Positions 35,223-46,930 of a stretch of DNA of 64,000 bases are shown here, piece after piece (the first letter of the stretch is position 1; every line of letters begins with the position of its first letter). The stretch spans positions 186,001-250,000 of the forward strand of contig JADJXM010000001.1 of the NCBI GenBank assembly GCA_016715865.1, written 5' to 3'. The notes below the pieces were generated by a model that saw nothing but the letters and a program-made list of their open reading frames with translations, ran no database searches and was not told where the DNA came from. This stretch comes from Acidobacteriota bacterium (GTDB lineage: Bacteria > Acidobacteriota > Blastocatellia > RBC074). The translations under genes were made by a program, and so were the position numbers.

Positions 35223-36011
35223 ATGTCCGAACAAGTTATACACAATCTGAAATTTGATGATCAGGGGTTGATCACGGCGATCGTTCAGGATCAGGCGACC
35301 AATCAGGTTTTGATGGTAGCTTATATGAATGCCGAGAGTCTGGCTCGCACGCTGCAGACCGGTGAAACCTGGTTTTGGAGCCGGTCGCGGCGCGAGTTAT
35401 GGCACAAGGGCGCGACCTCCGGCAATACGCAGAAGGTGGTCGATATCAGAATGGACTGCGACGGAGATGCGCTACTGGTTCGCGTCGTTCCCGAGGGCCC
35501 GGCCTGTCATACCGGCGAATATACCTGTTTCTACCGTGGCGCCGGTGATTCAAATGAAATCGGAGTCGCACCGGAGCGCCCCGCCGCGCCTGGAGTTTCG
35601 GTTGTCAATGTCGATGCTATGGATCTCGGGATTCTTTTGCAGGACCTGTACCAGCTGATTCAGGAGCGAAAGGATCAGCGACCCGAGAATTCGTATACCA
35701 CATACCTTTTCAACAGCGGCCTCGACAAGATTCTCAAAAAGGTCGGCGAGGAATCCGCTGAGACGATCATCGCCGCCAAAAATACAGGATCCGCTGACGG
35801 CCGGCGACAATTGTCGGGAGAGATCAGCGATCTTCTCTATCATCTGCTTGTTCTGATGGTGGACCGCGATGTCAGTCTTCAGGATATTCTGACGGAGCTG
35901 AGCCATCGATCAGGGAAACCGTCTCATCCGAAGTATCAGTCGAATGGGGTGTTTCCAGTAGTTAGTTTCCGTTTCCAGTGGGATGGTTTCCGTGGAACCG
36001 TTTATTTCTGA
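35223..36011 (+). CDS. hisI: Bifunctional HisIE, with repeat-derived C-terminal tail
   Basis: 262 residues. HisI half (about 1-120): phosphoribosyl-AMP cyclohydrolase with WHKGATSGNTQ and the metal motif DCDGDALL. HisE half (about 140-240): phosphoribosyl-ATP pyrophosphatase with KKVGEESAET and EISDLLYHLLVLM. ATG 35223 (MSEQVIHNLKF) fits the family start; an upstream GTG at 35187 overlaps the previous stop. The family normally ends near SGKPSHPK; the last 20 or so residues are encoded by TTTCCAG-type repeat sequence and are probably non-functional. Confidence 0.93.
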   Translation: MSEQVIHNLKFDDQGLITAIVQDQATNQVLMVAYMNAESLARTLQTGETWFWSRSRRELWHKGATSGNTQKVVDIRMDCDGDALLVRVVPEGPACHTGEYTCFYRGAGDSNEIGVAPERPAAPGVSVVNVDAMDLGILLQDLYQLIQERKDQRPENSYTTYLFNSGLDKILKKVGEESAETIIAAKNTGSADGRRQLSGEISDLLYHLLVLMVDRDVSLQDILTELSHRSGKPSHPKYQSNGVFPVVSFRFQWDGFRGTVYF

Positions 36012-36075
36012 TATTCTCGATGTGATCACCGATTTAATGACGATTAAGCACACTGAAACTACTTCTCACTGGGAA
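35948..36075. repeat. TTTCCAG-type element, copy 3 (diverged), overlapping hisIE end
   Basis: TTTCCAG/TTTCCG units at 35952-35990 lie inside the 3' end of hisIE. A degenerate complementary arm (CTGAAACTACTTC, ACTGGGAACTG) lies at 36050-36076, just before the VOC gene. The least conserved copy. Confidence 0.6.
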
Positions 36076-36082
36076 CTGACAA

Positions 36083-36477
36083 ATGATTGAGCGGCTCGAT
36101 CACATTGCAATGCTCACTGCCGATGCTCTGAAAATGGCCCGGTTTTATTGTGAATGGGCGGGAATGCAGATCATTCACGAGCGGCGGGACGAGGGGTCAA
36201 CTCACACAGTTTCGTGGGTTCGATTGGAGCACGATCCATCCGGCCTGATCATCGTTCTGGTCGAGACCGATGAGGATCGTCAGCGAGGCAGGATGGATCA
36301 TTTCGGCTTTCACGTCAGCAATCGGGCCGACGTCGATTCGATCGCCGAGAAAGCCCGCATAGAAGGGATTCTGGTCGACCCGCCGATTTATGCCGGTCCG
36401 GTGGTTGGGTATTTCTGCACTATCAGGGATCCGGACGGCAATCTCCTTGAATTCTCGTGTGAACAACTGAAAATAAT

Positions 36478-36481
<4 letters not shown>
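36083..36481 (+). CDS. VOC (glyoxalase/bleomycin resistance) family protein
   Basis: 132 residues. One vicinal-oxygen-chelate domain: N-terminal LDHIAMLTAD, central MDHFGFHVSN and C-terminal IRDPDGNLLEF, supplying the usual His/Glu metal ligands. Substrate not predictable. Its last codons overlap the trpE start (ATGA), so the two are translationally coupled. Confidence 0.85.
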
Positions 36482-37998
<1,517 letters not shown>

Positions 37999-38072
37999 GA
38001 AGATCATCGGATGGGAACGCCGGACTTCAGTTCGGCATGCCCTTTTCAACACCATGGTATGCAGCTTCAATC

Positions 38073-39233
38073 ATGCCGAGCCGGCGCTCGCCATTCCCGG
38101 CTATCTTCATCTTATTAATTTCGGTCATGCACTTTGCCGGAAGCGCTTTGGCCCAGCAGCCACGCAAGAAGAACGCGCCGCCGCCGGGAGCCGGGACGCC
38201 TCCCGTTTCCCTGGAAGAGGCCGCAAAACTAGATGCCGTGATTACGACCAGCCTGGGCGTGATCAGGTTCGAATTTCTTCCCGACAAAGCGCCGAAACAT
38301 GTCCAGCTGTTCATCAGGAATGCGCGCGATAAATATTATGATGGTTCAGCCTTTCATCGCGTCATCACGCGTGGGATCATCCAGGGCGGAGACCCGCTGC
38401 TTAAGAATGTGCGTACACCACGCGCCCGTTGGGGCACCGGAGGGCTGAATCTGCTGCCGGATGAATTCAGCGATCTCAAACACGTCCGCGGAACAGTCTC
38501 TGCCGTGCGCATCCCGGGTAAGGCCAATAGCGGAGGCACGCAGTTCTTCATCTGTTCGTCAGGTCAGGAAGCCCTGGACGGTGAGTATTCGGCTTTCGGC
38601 ACTGTCACCGAAGGCATCGACATCGTAGATCTGATCTCGCTTTCCGCCGCTGACGAAAGCCAGAAGACGCTCGATCCGGTCAGGATACTGAGCATCAGGA
38701 TCGAGCCCCGTCGTGTCGAGCCGTTCCTCACCGCCACGCCGGATGAGATGCGTAAAGAGGTTATCCTCCGCACCAGCCTTGGCGTAATCACTGTCGCCCT
38801 CGACCCCGATCTGGCGCCTGAGCATGTTCGTAACTTCCTCAAGCTGGTTCAGACAGGATGGTACGACAGGACGGCGTTTCATCGCATCGTTCCGGGATTT
38901 GTCGTTCAGGGAGGCATGGGTAATACGCGCATCGACGAAAAACCGCATTACGGCGACAAGTGGGTTCGAAATATCAAAGGTGAGTTTTCGTCAACCCGGT
39001 TTCACCTGCGTGGGACGCTGTCGATGGCCCGAACGAGCGATCCGAATTCGGCCATGACCTCATTCTTCATCGTTTTGGCGCCAGCGACGGGACTGGATGG
39101 GAAATATTCGATCTTCGGTAAGGTGGTCGATGGATTTGACACTCTCGATAAGCTCGAGGCCCTTCCGCGCGGCGCCGACGGCCAGACGCCATTGCAGCGT
39201 GTCGAACTGATCGAGGCGGTAATCAAGCCATGA
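38073..39233 (+). CDS. Exported peptidyl-prolyl isomerase with two cyclophilin domains
   Basis: 386 residues from ATG 38073, which gives a clean signal peptide (AIFILLISVMHFAGSALAQ). An earlier in-frame ATG at 37995 overlaps the trpE stop (ATGA), so initiation there is possible; the stretch between contains a small GCCGGACTT/CAGTTCGGC hairpin. Two cyclophilin domains follow: about 53-210 (AFHRVITRGIIQGGD, GTQFFICSS) and about 228-386 (AFHRIVPGFVVQGGM, TSFFIVLAP). Both keep the catalytic FHR and QGG. A periplasmic foldase inside an amino-acid operon. Confidence 0.9.
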   Translation: MPSRRSPFPAIFILLISVMHFAGSALAQQPRKKNAPPPGAGTPPVSLEEAAKLDAVITTSLGVIRFEFLPDKAPKHVQLFIRNARDKYYDGSAFHRVITRGIIQGGDPLLKNVRTPRARWGTGGLNLLPDEFSDLKHVRGTVSAVRIPGKANSGGTQFFICSSGQEALDGEYSAFGTVTEGIDIVDLISLSAADESQKTLDPVRILSIRIEPRRVEPFLTATPDEMRKEVILRTSLGVITVALDPDLAPEHVRNFLKLVQTGWYDRTAFHRIVPGFVVQGGMGNTRIDEKPHYGDKWVRNIKGEFSSTRFHLRGTLSMARTSDPNSAMTSFFIVLAPATGLDGKYSIFGKVVDGFDTLDKLEALPRGADGQTPLQRVELIEAVIKP

Positions 39234-39239
39234 AGCAGC

Positions 39240-39378
39240 AGGCAATGGGCAGCAGGCAGCAGATAATTTTAAGTTTCAAGTTTCCGGTATTCTGGACGGC
39301 GCAAGTTTATTCCGGTGAGCAAGATTGCGGTTGAAAGCGATGCGTTGAGAAGCGACTGGAAACAGGAGACTGGAGATT
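39240..39378. repeat. TTTCCAG-type element, copy 4, plus GCAGCAGG repeat
   Basis: 39240-39262 holds GCAGCAGGCA-type direct repeats. 39270-39378 shares the core of copy 1 in the same orientation: ATTCTGGAC, GCAAGTTTATT, AAGATTGCG, TTGAAAGC, GAAGCGACTGGAAAC. The heptamer arms are shorter here. Confidence 0.82.
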
Positions 39379-39386
39379 AATTGAAT

Positions 39387-40223
39387 ATGTACCTGAATTC
39401 TCTGCTACTCATCTTTTTAATAGCAATGACATCATCGCCGGATGATCCGCCGGGCAAGGGGCCGAATCCGGCGACACCGGATGAACTGCGCGCGGAATTT
39501 TCCTCCGTCTCCTGCAGCAATGAGGATCGATTACTGTCTGTCCGAGCCCTCTTTGAAAGGATGGGCGCCGACCCCGCTGAGATTACCGTCGAGAGGGTAA
39601 AAAAGATCGACAATCTGGTCATTCGACTCGAAGGGACGGACCCGGGCCTGGCTGGAGAGAAGGTCGTCATCGGCGCGCATTACGACAAGACAGAAAAGGG
39701 ATGCGGCGCAGTCGATAACTGGACGGGCATCGTCACGATCGCGAACATCTACCGCACGCTGAAAAATCACCCGCCGCGTCGATCGATCATCTTCGTGGCT
39801 TTCGGTGAAGAAGAGAAGGGATTGCTGGGATCGAAGGAGATGGTCGCAAGCATAAGCAAGGAAGATCGCGCCGGTTATTGCGCGATGATCAATGTTGACA
39901 GCCTTGGTCTGGCTTCGCCTCTGGTGGCTGAAAACATGTCGAGCCGTAAACTGGTCGATTTTGCACAGCGACTGGCGAAAGAGAAAAAGCTGCCATTCGG
40001 GCGCGCGCCGCTGGAAGGCGGAAACTCCGATTCGAGTTCATTCGCGCTCAAAAACATACCGGCGCTGACCATTCACGGTCTGGGCAACCGATGGAAGTTC
40101 GTTTTACATACATCCGAGGACAAGCCCGAAAGGGTCAATTTCGAAAAGTTCCATGAAGGATACCTGCTGACGTTTGAATTGCTGCTCGGTGTCGACCGGT
40201 CGCCATGCGGCGCGTTCAGATAA
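39387..40223 (+). CDS. M28 family zinc peptidase, exported
   Basis: 278 residues with a short hydrophobic N-terminus (signal peptide or anchor). All di-zinc M28 residues are visible: H98-x-D100 (GAHYD), D110 (GAVDNW), E141/E142 (GEEEKGLLGS), D171 (NVDSLG) and H241 (LHTSED). Expected to be an aminopeptidase or related amidohydrolase outside the cytoplasm. It is flanked on both sides by repeat elements and sits between trpE and trpG. Confidence 0.9.
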   Translation: MYLNSLLLIFLIAMTSSPDDPPGKGPNPATPDELRAEFSSVSCSNEDRLLSVRALFERMGADPAEITVERVKKIDNLVIRLEGTDPGLAGEKVVIGAHYDKTEKGCGAVDNWTGIVTIANIYRTLKNHPPRRSIIFVAFGEEEKGLLGSKEMVASISKEDRAGYCAMINVDSLGLASPLVAENMSSRKLVDFAQRLAKEKKLPFGRAPLEGGNSDSSSFALKNIPALTIHGLGNRWKFVLHTSEDKPERVNFEKFHEGYLLTFELLLGVDRSPCGAFR

Positions 40224-40239
40224 TAACTCCTGGGAGCAC

Positions 40240-40311
40240 CCTGGGAGCGCAGGCATCTTGCCTGCATGGGTATCGATTGATTGATGCAGGCAAGATGCCT
40301 GCGCTCCCAGG
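40240..40311. repeat. 28-bp inverted repeat (CCTGGGAGCGCAGGC family)
   Basis: Arms 40240-40267 and 40284-40311 pair perfectly around a 16-nt loop. The core is shared with the 44-bp-arm element at 14001. It ends 7 nt before the trpG start and could influence its translation. Confidence 0.92.
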
Positions 40312-40318
40312 TAAAAAC

Positions 40319-40903
40319 ATGATTCTGGTCATAGACAACTACGATTCGTTTACCTATAACCTGGTCCAGTATCTAGGCGAGTTGGGAAGGGAAATTCCCG
40401 TTGCGGCCGAGATCAAGGTGATCAGAAACGATCGGATCACAATCGAGGAGATCGAAGAGTTGCAGCCCGGTCGGATCCTGCTCTCGCCCGGCCCCTGCAC
40501 GCCGGACGATGCCGGGATTACGCTGGATGTCATTCGTCATTTCGCGGGAAAGATTCCGTTGCTCGGGGTTTGTCTGGGCCATCAGGCCATCGGTCAGGCA
40601 TTCGGCGGCAGCGTCGTTCGCGCCCCGTACCTCATGCACGGCAAGACAAGCCAGGTGCTTCACGATTCGAAAACGATCTTTGAAGGCGTCGAAAATCCCT
40701 TCATTGCTACTCGATATCATTCCCTGATTGTAGAGCGCAACAGCGTTCCCCCGGTGCTCGAAATTTCCGCGACGACCTCGGACGGTCTGGTCATGGGGCT
40801 CCGGCACAGAGAATTTATCTGTGAAGGCGTCCAGTTTCATCCGGAATCGATTATGACCGGCGAAGGCAGGAAATTGCTGCGAAACTTCCTCAATCTGGTG
40901 TGA
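40319..40903 (+). CDS. trpG: Anthranilate synthase component II (glutamine amidotransferase)
   Basis: 194 residues. Supplies ammonia from glutamine to TrpE. MILVIDNYDSFTYNL start, triad C85 (GVCLGHQ), H174 and E176 (FHPES). ATG 40319 is chosen; earlier in-frame sequence is repeat translated by accident. The protein could also serve as PabA in folate synthesis. It overlaps trpD (GTGA). Confidence 0.96.
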   Translation: MILVIDNYDSFTYNLVQYLGELGREIPVAAEIKVIRNDRITIEEIEELQPGRILLSPGPCTPDDAGITLDVIRHFAGKIPLLGVCLGHQAIGQAFGGSVVRAPYLMHGKTSQVLHDSKTIFEGVENPFIATRYHSLIVERNSVPPVLEISATTSDGLVMGLRHREFICEGVQFHPESIMTGEGRKLLRNFLNLV

Positions 40904-41940
40904 ACAAGGCGGAGATGTTACAGGACTTGCTCAACAAGCTGATTGCAGGGCATTCGCTGACGCAGGCGGAATCGGCGACGCTGCTCGATCTGATTCTGGC
41001 TGAAGAGGCGACTGACGCTCAGATCGCTGCCGTGCTGGTCGCCATGGCATCAAAGGGAGAGACCGCCGAAGAACTGGCCGGATTCGCCGAAACGATGCGC
41101 GTACATAGCCAGCGGATTACTCCGCGCCACGACCTGTTTATTGACACCTGCGGTACTGGAGGAAGCCCGGCCAAGACCTTCAATGTCTCGACCGCCGCGG
41201 CATTCGTCGTCGCCGGAGCCGGGTTGCCGGTGGCCAAGCACGGCAATGTCGGCGTGACGACGAAGTCGGGGAGCGCCGATGTGCTGCGAGCGCTCGGGGT
41301 GCGCGTCGACCTTCATCACGATCGAGTGAGCGAGATCTTTGATGAGATCGGCATCTGTTTCATGTTCGCGCCGCTTCACCACGCGGCAACGCGCCGCGTC
41401 GCCATGGTCCGCCGTGAACTCGGTATCCGCACGATCTTCAATCTGCTCGGCCCGTTGACCAATCCGGCCGGGGCGCCGTTTCAACTCATCGGGGTCTCGA
41501 ACGAGGCATCCTGCGAGAAGGTCGCCAGTGCGCTTTCGTATCTCGGCACGAGCCGGGCGTGGATAGTCCGCGGAGAAGACGGGCTGGACGAGATCACACT
41601 GGCAGTCGGGACAGTCGTTTTCGAGGTTACGCGAGGAGTTCACGACGGACATCCGAAGCGCCATGAACTCGATCCACGGGATTTCGGCCTCCAAAAATCT
41701 TCGCTCGATCACTTGCGAGGCGGATCGGCCGAAGAGAATGCAGCGATCATCCAGTCGATACTTGAAGGGCGGCGCAGAGACGAGGCGCGCGATCTGGTTC
41801 TGATCAATGCCGCCGCGGCGCTCTATCTGGCCGGAAACGAAGATTCATTGCCGGCCGCGGTGATGCGGGCCAGTCACAGTATCGATAGCGGAGCAGCGGC
41901 AGCAAGGCTCGAACAGCTGCGCAAACAGAGCAATTCTTAA
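40900..41940 (+). CDS. trpD: Anthranilate phosphoribosyltransferase
   Basis: 346 residues. Joins anthranilate to PRPP. GTG start overlapping the trpG stop. Motifs DTCGTGGSPAKTFNVSTA, KHGNVGVTTKSGSADVL and NLLGPLTNPA. Separate from TrpG, not fused as in enterobacteria. Confidence 0.96.
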   Translation: MNKAEMLQDLLNKLIAGHSLTQAESATLLDLILAEEATDAQIAAVLVAMASKGETAEELAGFAETMRVHSQRITPRHDLFIDTCGTGGSPAKTFNVSTAAAFVVAGAGLPVAKHGNVGVTTKSGSADVLRALGVRVDLHHDRVSEIFDEIGICFMFAPLHHAATRRVAMVRRELGIRTIFNLLGPLTNPAGAPFQLIGVSNEASCEKVASALSYLGTSRAWIVRGEDGLDEITLAVGTVVFEVTRGVHDGHPKRHELDPRDFGLQKSSLDHLRGGSAEENAAIIQSILEGRRRDEARDLVLINAAAALYLAGNEDSLPAAVMRASHSIDSGAAAARLEQLRKQSNS

Positions 41941-41943
41941 TTC

Positions 41944-42723
41944 ATGACCGATATACTTGAACAGATCGTTGCACGAAAAAAAGATCGATTGATCGCCGCG
42001 AAAAAACTGATGCCGGCGTCCGTACTGATGGCACATCTGCCGGCCTCGGCGGGCGGCGACAGTTTCATTGAGGCCGTGAAGAGATGCGGCATTAACATCA
42101 TCGCAGAGATCAAGCGTCGTTCTCCATCGAAGGGGATCATACGCGAAGATTTCGATCCGGTTGCAATCGCCCGGAACTACACTGAAAACGGCGCCGCCGC
42201 CATTTCCTGTCTGACCGAGGAGGATTTTTTCGACGGCTCGCTCGAATACCTGCGGGCAGTGCGCGGCATCACCTCGATCCCGATTCTGCGCAAGGATTTC
42301 ATCTTCGACGAGTATCAGCTGATCGAGGCAAGGCAAGCCGGGGCCGATGCGATACTGCTCATCGCCGCAATGCTCGATGGATCGTTGTTTAACGATCTGC
42401 TCCAGGCGGCGAGTTCGCTCGGACTCGATGCACTGGTCGAGATACATGATCGTCGCGAACTCGACGAAGTCATGCGATACGATGTCAAACTGCTCGGCAT
42501 CAATAACCGCAATCTGAGGACGTTCGAGACAACGCTCGAGACGTCGATCGATCTGGCGAAGGACCTGCCGCCATCGGTCACGCTGGTCAGCGAAAGCGGC
42601 ATTCGCACGCGCCAGGATATCGATCGACTGAGAGATGCCGGATTTCACGCCTTTCTGATCGGTGAGGAGTTGATGAGGGCACCGGATGAAGGCAAATCCC
42701 TCAGAGAGATGATCGTCGAATGA
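41944..42723 (+). CDS. trpC: Indole-3-glycerol-phosphate synthase
   Basis: 259 residues. Closes the indole ring of CdRP. Beta-alpha barrel with AEIKRRSPSKG, LTEEDFFDGS, LRKDFIFDEYQ, GINNRNLRTF and SESGIRT. Starts 3 nt after trpD and overlaps trpF by 4 nt. Confidence 0.96.
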   Translation: MTDILEQIVARKKDRLIAAKKLMPASVLMAHLPASAGGDSFIEAVKRCGINIIAEIKRRSPSKGIIREDFDPVAIARNYTENGAAAISCLTEEDFFDGSLEYLRAVRGITSIPILRKDFIFDEYQLIEARQAGADAILLIAAMLDGSLFNDLLQAASSLGLDALVEIHDRRELDEVMRYDVKLLGINNRNLRTFETTLETSIDLAKDLPPSVTLVSESGIRTRQDIDRLRDAGFHAFLIGEELMRAPDEGKSLREMIVE

Positions 42724-43343
42724 AGGCTGTGAAACTGAAAATATGCGGAATCACCTCGCTCAATGATGCGCTGGCGTCTATCGAATGCGGCGCTGAATAT
42801 CTGGGCTTCAATTTCTACGCCGGAAGCCCGAGGTTTATCTCACCTCGAGAAGCCCTTATGATCGTCAGACAACTGCCGGTCGATATAATTACCGTTGGGA
42901 TTTTCGTTAACGAGCCGTCACCCCGACATGTGAGCGAGATTCTGGAGACAAGTGGCGTCCGTCTGGCTCAACTGCATGGCGATGAATCGCCGGAATATTG
43001 TAATCAGGTGGGAGCCGGCCGTGTGATCAAGGCGTTGCGCGCAGGCCCCGATTTCGATGTCGATTCCGTGATCGACTATCCGGCCACGGCGATCCTGCTC
43101 GATGCATTCGACAGGAACCTTTACGGGGGGACCGGAAAGGTTGCAGACTGGAGTGTGGCCGCAGCAGCCGCGAAAAAAGTCAGGCTGTTTCTGGCCGGCG
43201 GACTCTTACCTGCGAACATCATCGAGGCGATTCAAGCCGTCGTACCATACGCCGTCGATGTCAACAGCGGGGTCGAATCCGCGCCCGGGACCAAGGACCC
43301 TCAAAAGTTGAAAGAATTGAAGAAAGAGATGGAAAAACTCTAG
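42720..43343 (+). CDS. trpF: Phosphoribosylanthranilate isomerase
   Basis: 207 residues. Amadori rearrangement of PRA to CdRP. Catalytic Cys in KICGITS, Asp in LLDAFD, QLHGDES. ATGA overlap with trpC and directly followed by trpB. Confidence 0.95.
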   Translation: MKAVKLKICGITSLNDALASIECGAEYLGFNFYAGSPRFISPREALMIVRQLPVDIITVGIFVNEPSPRHVSEILETSGVRLAQLHGDESPEYCNQVGAGRVIKALRAGPDFDVDSVIDYPATAILLDAFDRNLYGGTGKVADWSVAAAAAKKVRLFLAGGLLPANIIEAIQAVVPYAVDVNSGVESAPGTKDPQKLKELKKEMEKL

Positions 43344-44552
<1,209 letters not shown>

Positions 44553-44577
44553 CAATTTGTAACTGCTCAGCCTCTGG

Positions 44578-44724
44578 TAAAGTTTCCAGCAGGAAGTAGT
44601 TTCCAGTTTCCAGTCGTCTTCAACAGTTTCGCAAATAGTCATAATCGCAAGCTGGATGGCAGGGAAGAACCTGCTGTTGTTCGAGAAACCGGAAACTGGA
44701 AACTTCTTCCTGCTGGAAACTCTC
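44578..44724. repeat. TTTCCAG-type element, copy 5, between trpB and trpA
   Basis: Arms 44581-44613 and 44689-44721 are complementary at 31 of 33 positions; the outer 16 bp are perfect. The core on the minus strand contains TTGCGA and a GACGACTGGAAACTGG segment as in the other copies. A strong hairpin here could lower trpA expression relative to trpB. Confidence 0.9.
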
Positions 44725-44758
44725 CATTGGTGAAATTTGATTAGTCCTGTGAATTTCG

Positions 44759-45544
<786 letters not shown>

Positions 45545-45554
45545 CCTATTTATT

Positions 45555-45857
45555 ATGACAGACGATCAAGGCAACGAAATGACCATGGATGACTGGCGAC
45601 GCCGGATCGACGAGATCGATCTGCAACTGGTCAAACTGTTCAATCAGCGAACTCAGTGCGCGATCGAGATCGGCTTCATCAAAAAACGGCTCGGCCTTGA
45701 GATCTATTCGCCGAAACGCGAGGCGCAGGTCTATGCTAATGTCACTGGCGCGAATACGGGACCGCTCGATACCGAAGCGATTCGCCGCCTTTTTGAACGT
45801 GTTATCGACGAAGCCCGGAGAATCGAGCGAATCAAGGCTACCGAAGAGACTGAATGA
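45555..45857 (+). CDS. Chorismate mutase, AroQ type
   Basis: 100 residues. All-helical AroQ domain: WRRRIDEIDLQLVKLFNQR, IGFIKKR and SPKREAQV keep the Arg/Lys active-site residues. Converts chorismate to prephenate, feeding the tyrA gene downstream. It is 10 nt after trpA. Not fused to a DAHP synthase or TyrA domain. Confidence 0.9.
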   Translation: MTDDQGNEMTMDDWRRRIDEIDLQLVKLFNQRTQCAIEIGFIKKRLGLEIYSPKREAQVYANVTGANTGPLDTEAIRRLFERVIDEARRIERIKATEETE

Positions 45858-45919
45858 GTTCGTTATCTTGTCATCTCTGATCCCAGGGATTTCAGGAAGG
45901 ACCAAAGGACAGGCTGTTT

Positions 45920-46930
45920 ATGATCATCGTCATGGAAGAGAATGCGCCCGAAGAGCAGATCGTCAGCGTGGTTGACCGTCTGGTTGGTCTCGGATTCGAC
46001 ATTCATCGATCGACAGGTACGCGATACACCATCCTGGGCGCGGTCGGAGCGCGCACCGTGGACACGCGCCTGCTGGAATTGCTTGAAGGAGTCAGCAAGG
46101 TCGTCCGCATCACAAGCCCATACAAACTGGCGGCTCGCGCTTTCAAGCCTGAAGGCACGCGGATTCATCTGCGTGACATCGTCATTGGCGGAGAGAATCT
46201 GGTGCTCATGGCAGGGCCCGGGGTTGTCGAAAGCCGCGATCAGATTGAAACGATCGCATCGGCGCTGGCGCGGATTGGCGTAAAGGTGCTGCGCGGTGGA
46301 GCCTTTCGCTCGAGCGGCGATCCATACGGTTTTCAGGGGCTTGGCGAGGAAGGGCTGAAATTGCTGCGCGAAGCCGCCGATCGTCACGGCTGTTGCACCG
46401 TATCGGAAATCACCGAAGCGTCGCAGATCCCTTTATTTGGAAGATATATCGATCTGATTCAGGTGAGCGCCGGCAACATGCAGAATTTTATGCTGCTCAA
46501 GGAACTGGCGAGAACCGATAAGCCCATCATTCTGACGCGCGGGCCATCGGCGACGATCGAAGAGACGCTGCTGGCTGCTGATTTTATGATGGTCGGAGGC
46601 AATCATCGGATAATCATCTGCGAAAGCGGCATCAAGACGCTTGAAACATACACCCGGAATACGATGGACCTCTCGGCTATACCGGTCATTCAGAAATTGT
46701 CGCATCTGCCTGTCATTGCCGATCCGAGCCATGCTACCGGCCGCAGGGACAAGGTCCCATCGATGGCGCGCGCGGTCGCAGCGGCCGGCGCCGACGGTAT
46801 GATCATCGACGTCCATCACGATCCCGAACACGCACTCTGTGACGGCGCCCAGTCGCTCACGCTCGAACAGTTCGAAAAACTCGCCGGTCAATTGAGGCAG
46901 ATCGCTCCAGCTGTCGAGAGGAAACTGTGA
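45920..46930 (+). CDS. DAHP-synthase-like protein (class I beta fold) with degenerate active site
   Basis: 336 residues, colinear with the Thermotoga-type enzyme: an N-terminal ferredoxin-like regulatory domain (about 1-80) then the barrel. Scaffold motifs survive (VKVLRGGAF, PYGFQGLGEEGL, NMQNF, TRNTMDLSAIP, PSHATGRRD). Catalytic positions do not: metal Cys is G101 (GPGV for GPCS), KPRTS is R-S-S-G-D (130-134), GARN is S-A-G-N, LKRG is L-T-R-G (T206), CERG is C-E-S-G (S236), and metal Glu is D297; H271 and D308 remain. It overlaps tyrA. A DAHP synthase label would be misleading; it may be a regulatory subunit or have another substrate. Confidence 0.85.
   Translation: MIIVMEENAPEEQIVSVVDRLVGLGFDIHRSTGTRYTILGAVGARTVDTRLLELLEGVSKVVRITSPYKLAARAFKPEGTRIHLRDIVIGGENLVLMAGPGVVESRDQIETIASALARIGVKVLRGGAFRSSGDPYGFQGLGEEGLKLLREAADRHGCCTVSEITEASQIPLFGRYIDLIQVSAGNMQNFMLLKELARTDKPIILTRGPSATIEETLLAADFMMVGGNHRIIICESGIKTLETYTRNTMDLSAIPVIQKLSHLPVIADPSHATGRRDKVPSMARAVAAAGADGMIIDVHHDPEHALCDGAQSLTLEQFEKLAGQLRQIAPAVERKL

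Noticed and set aside
36011..36083. Trp attenuator or leader peptide upstream of trpE
   Set aside because: No short Trp-rich open frame with competing hairpins; trpE overlaps the VOC gene.
40205..40318. N-terminal extension of TrpG
   Set aside because: It is an accidental translation of the inverted repeat; the normal family start is ATG 40319.
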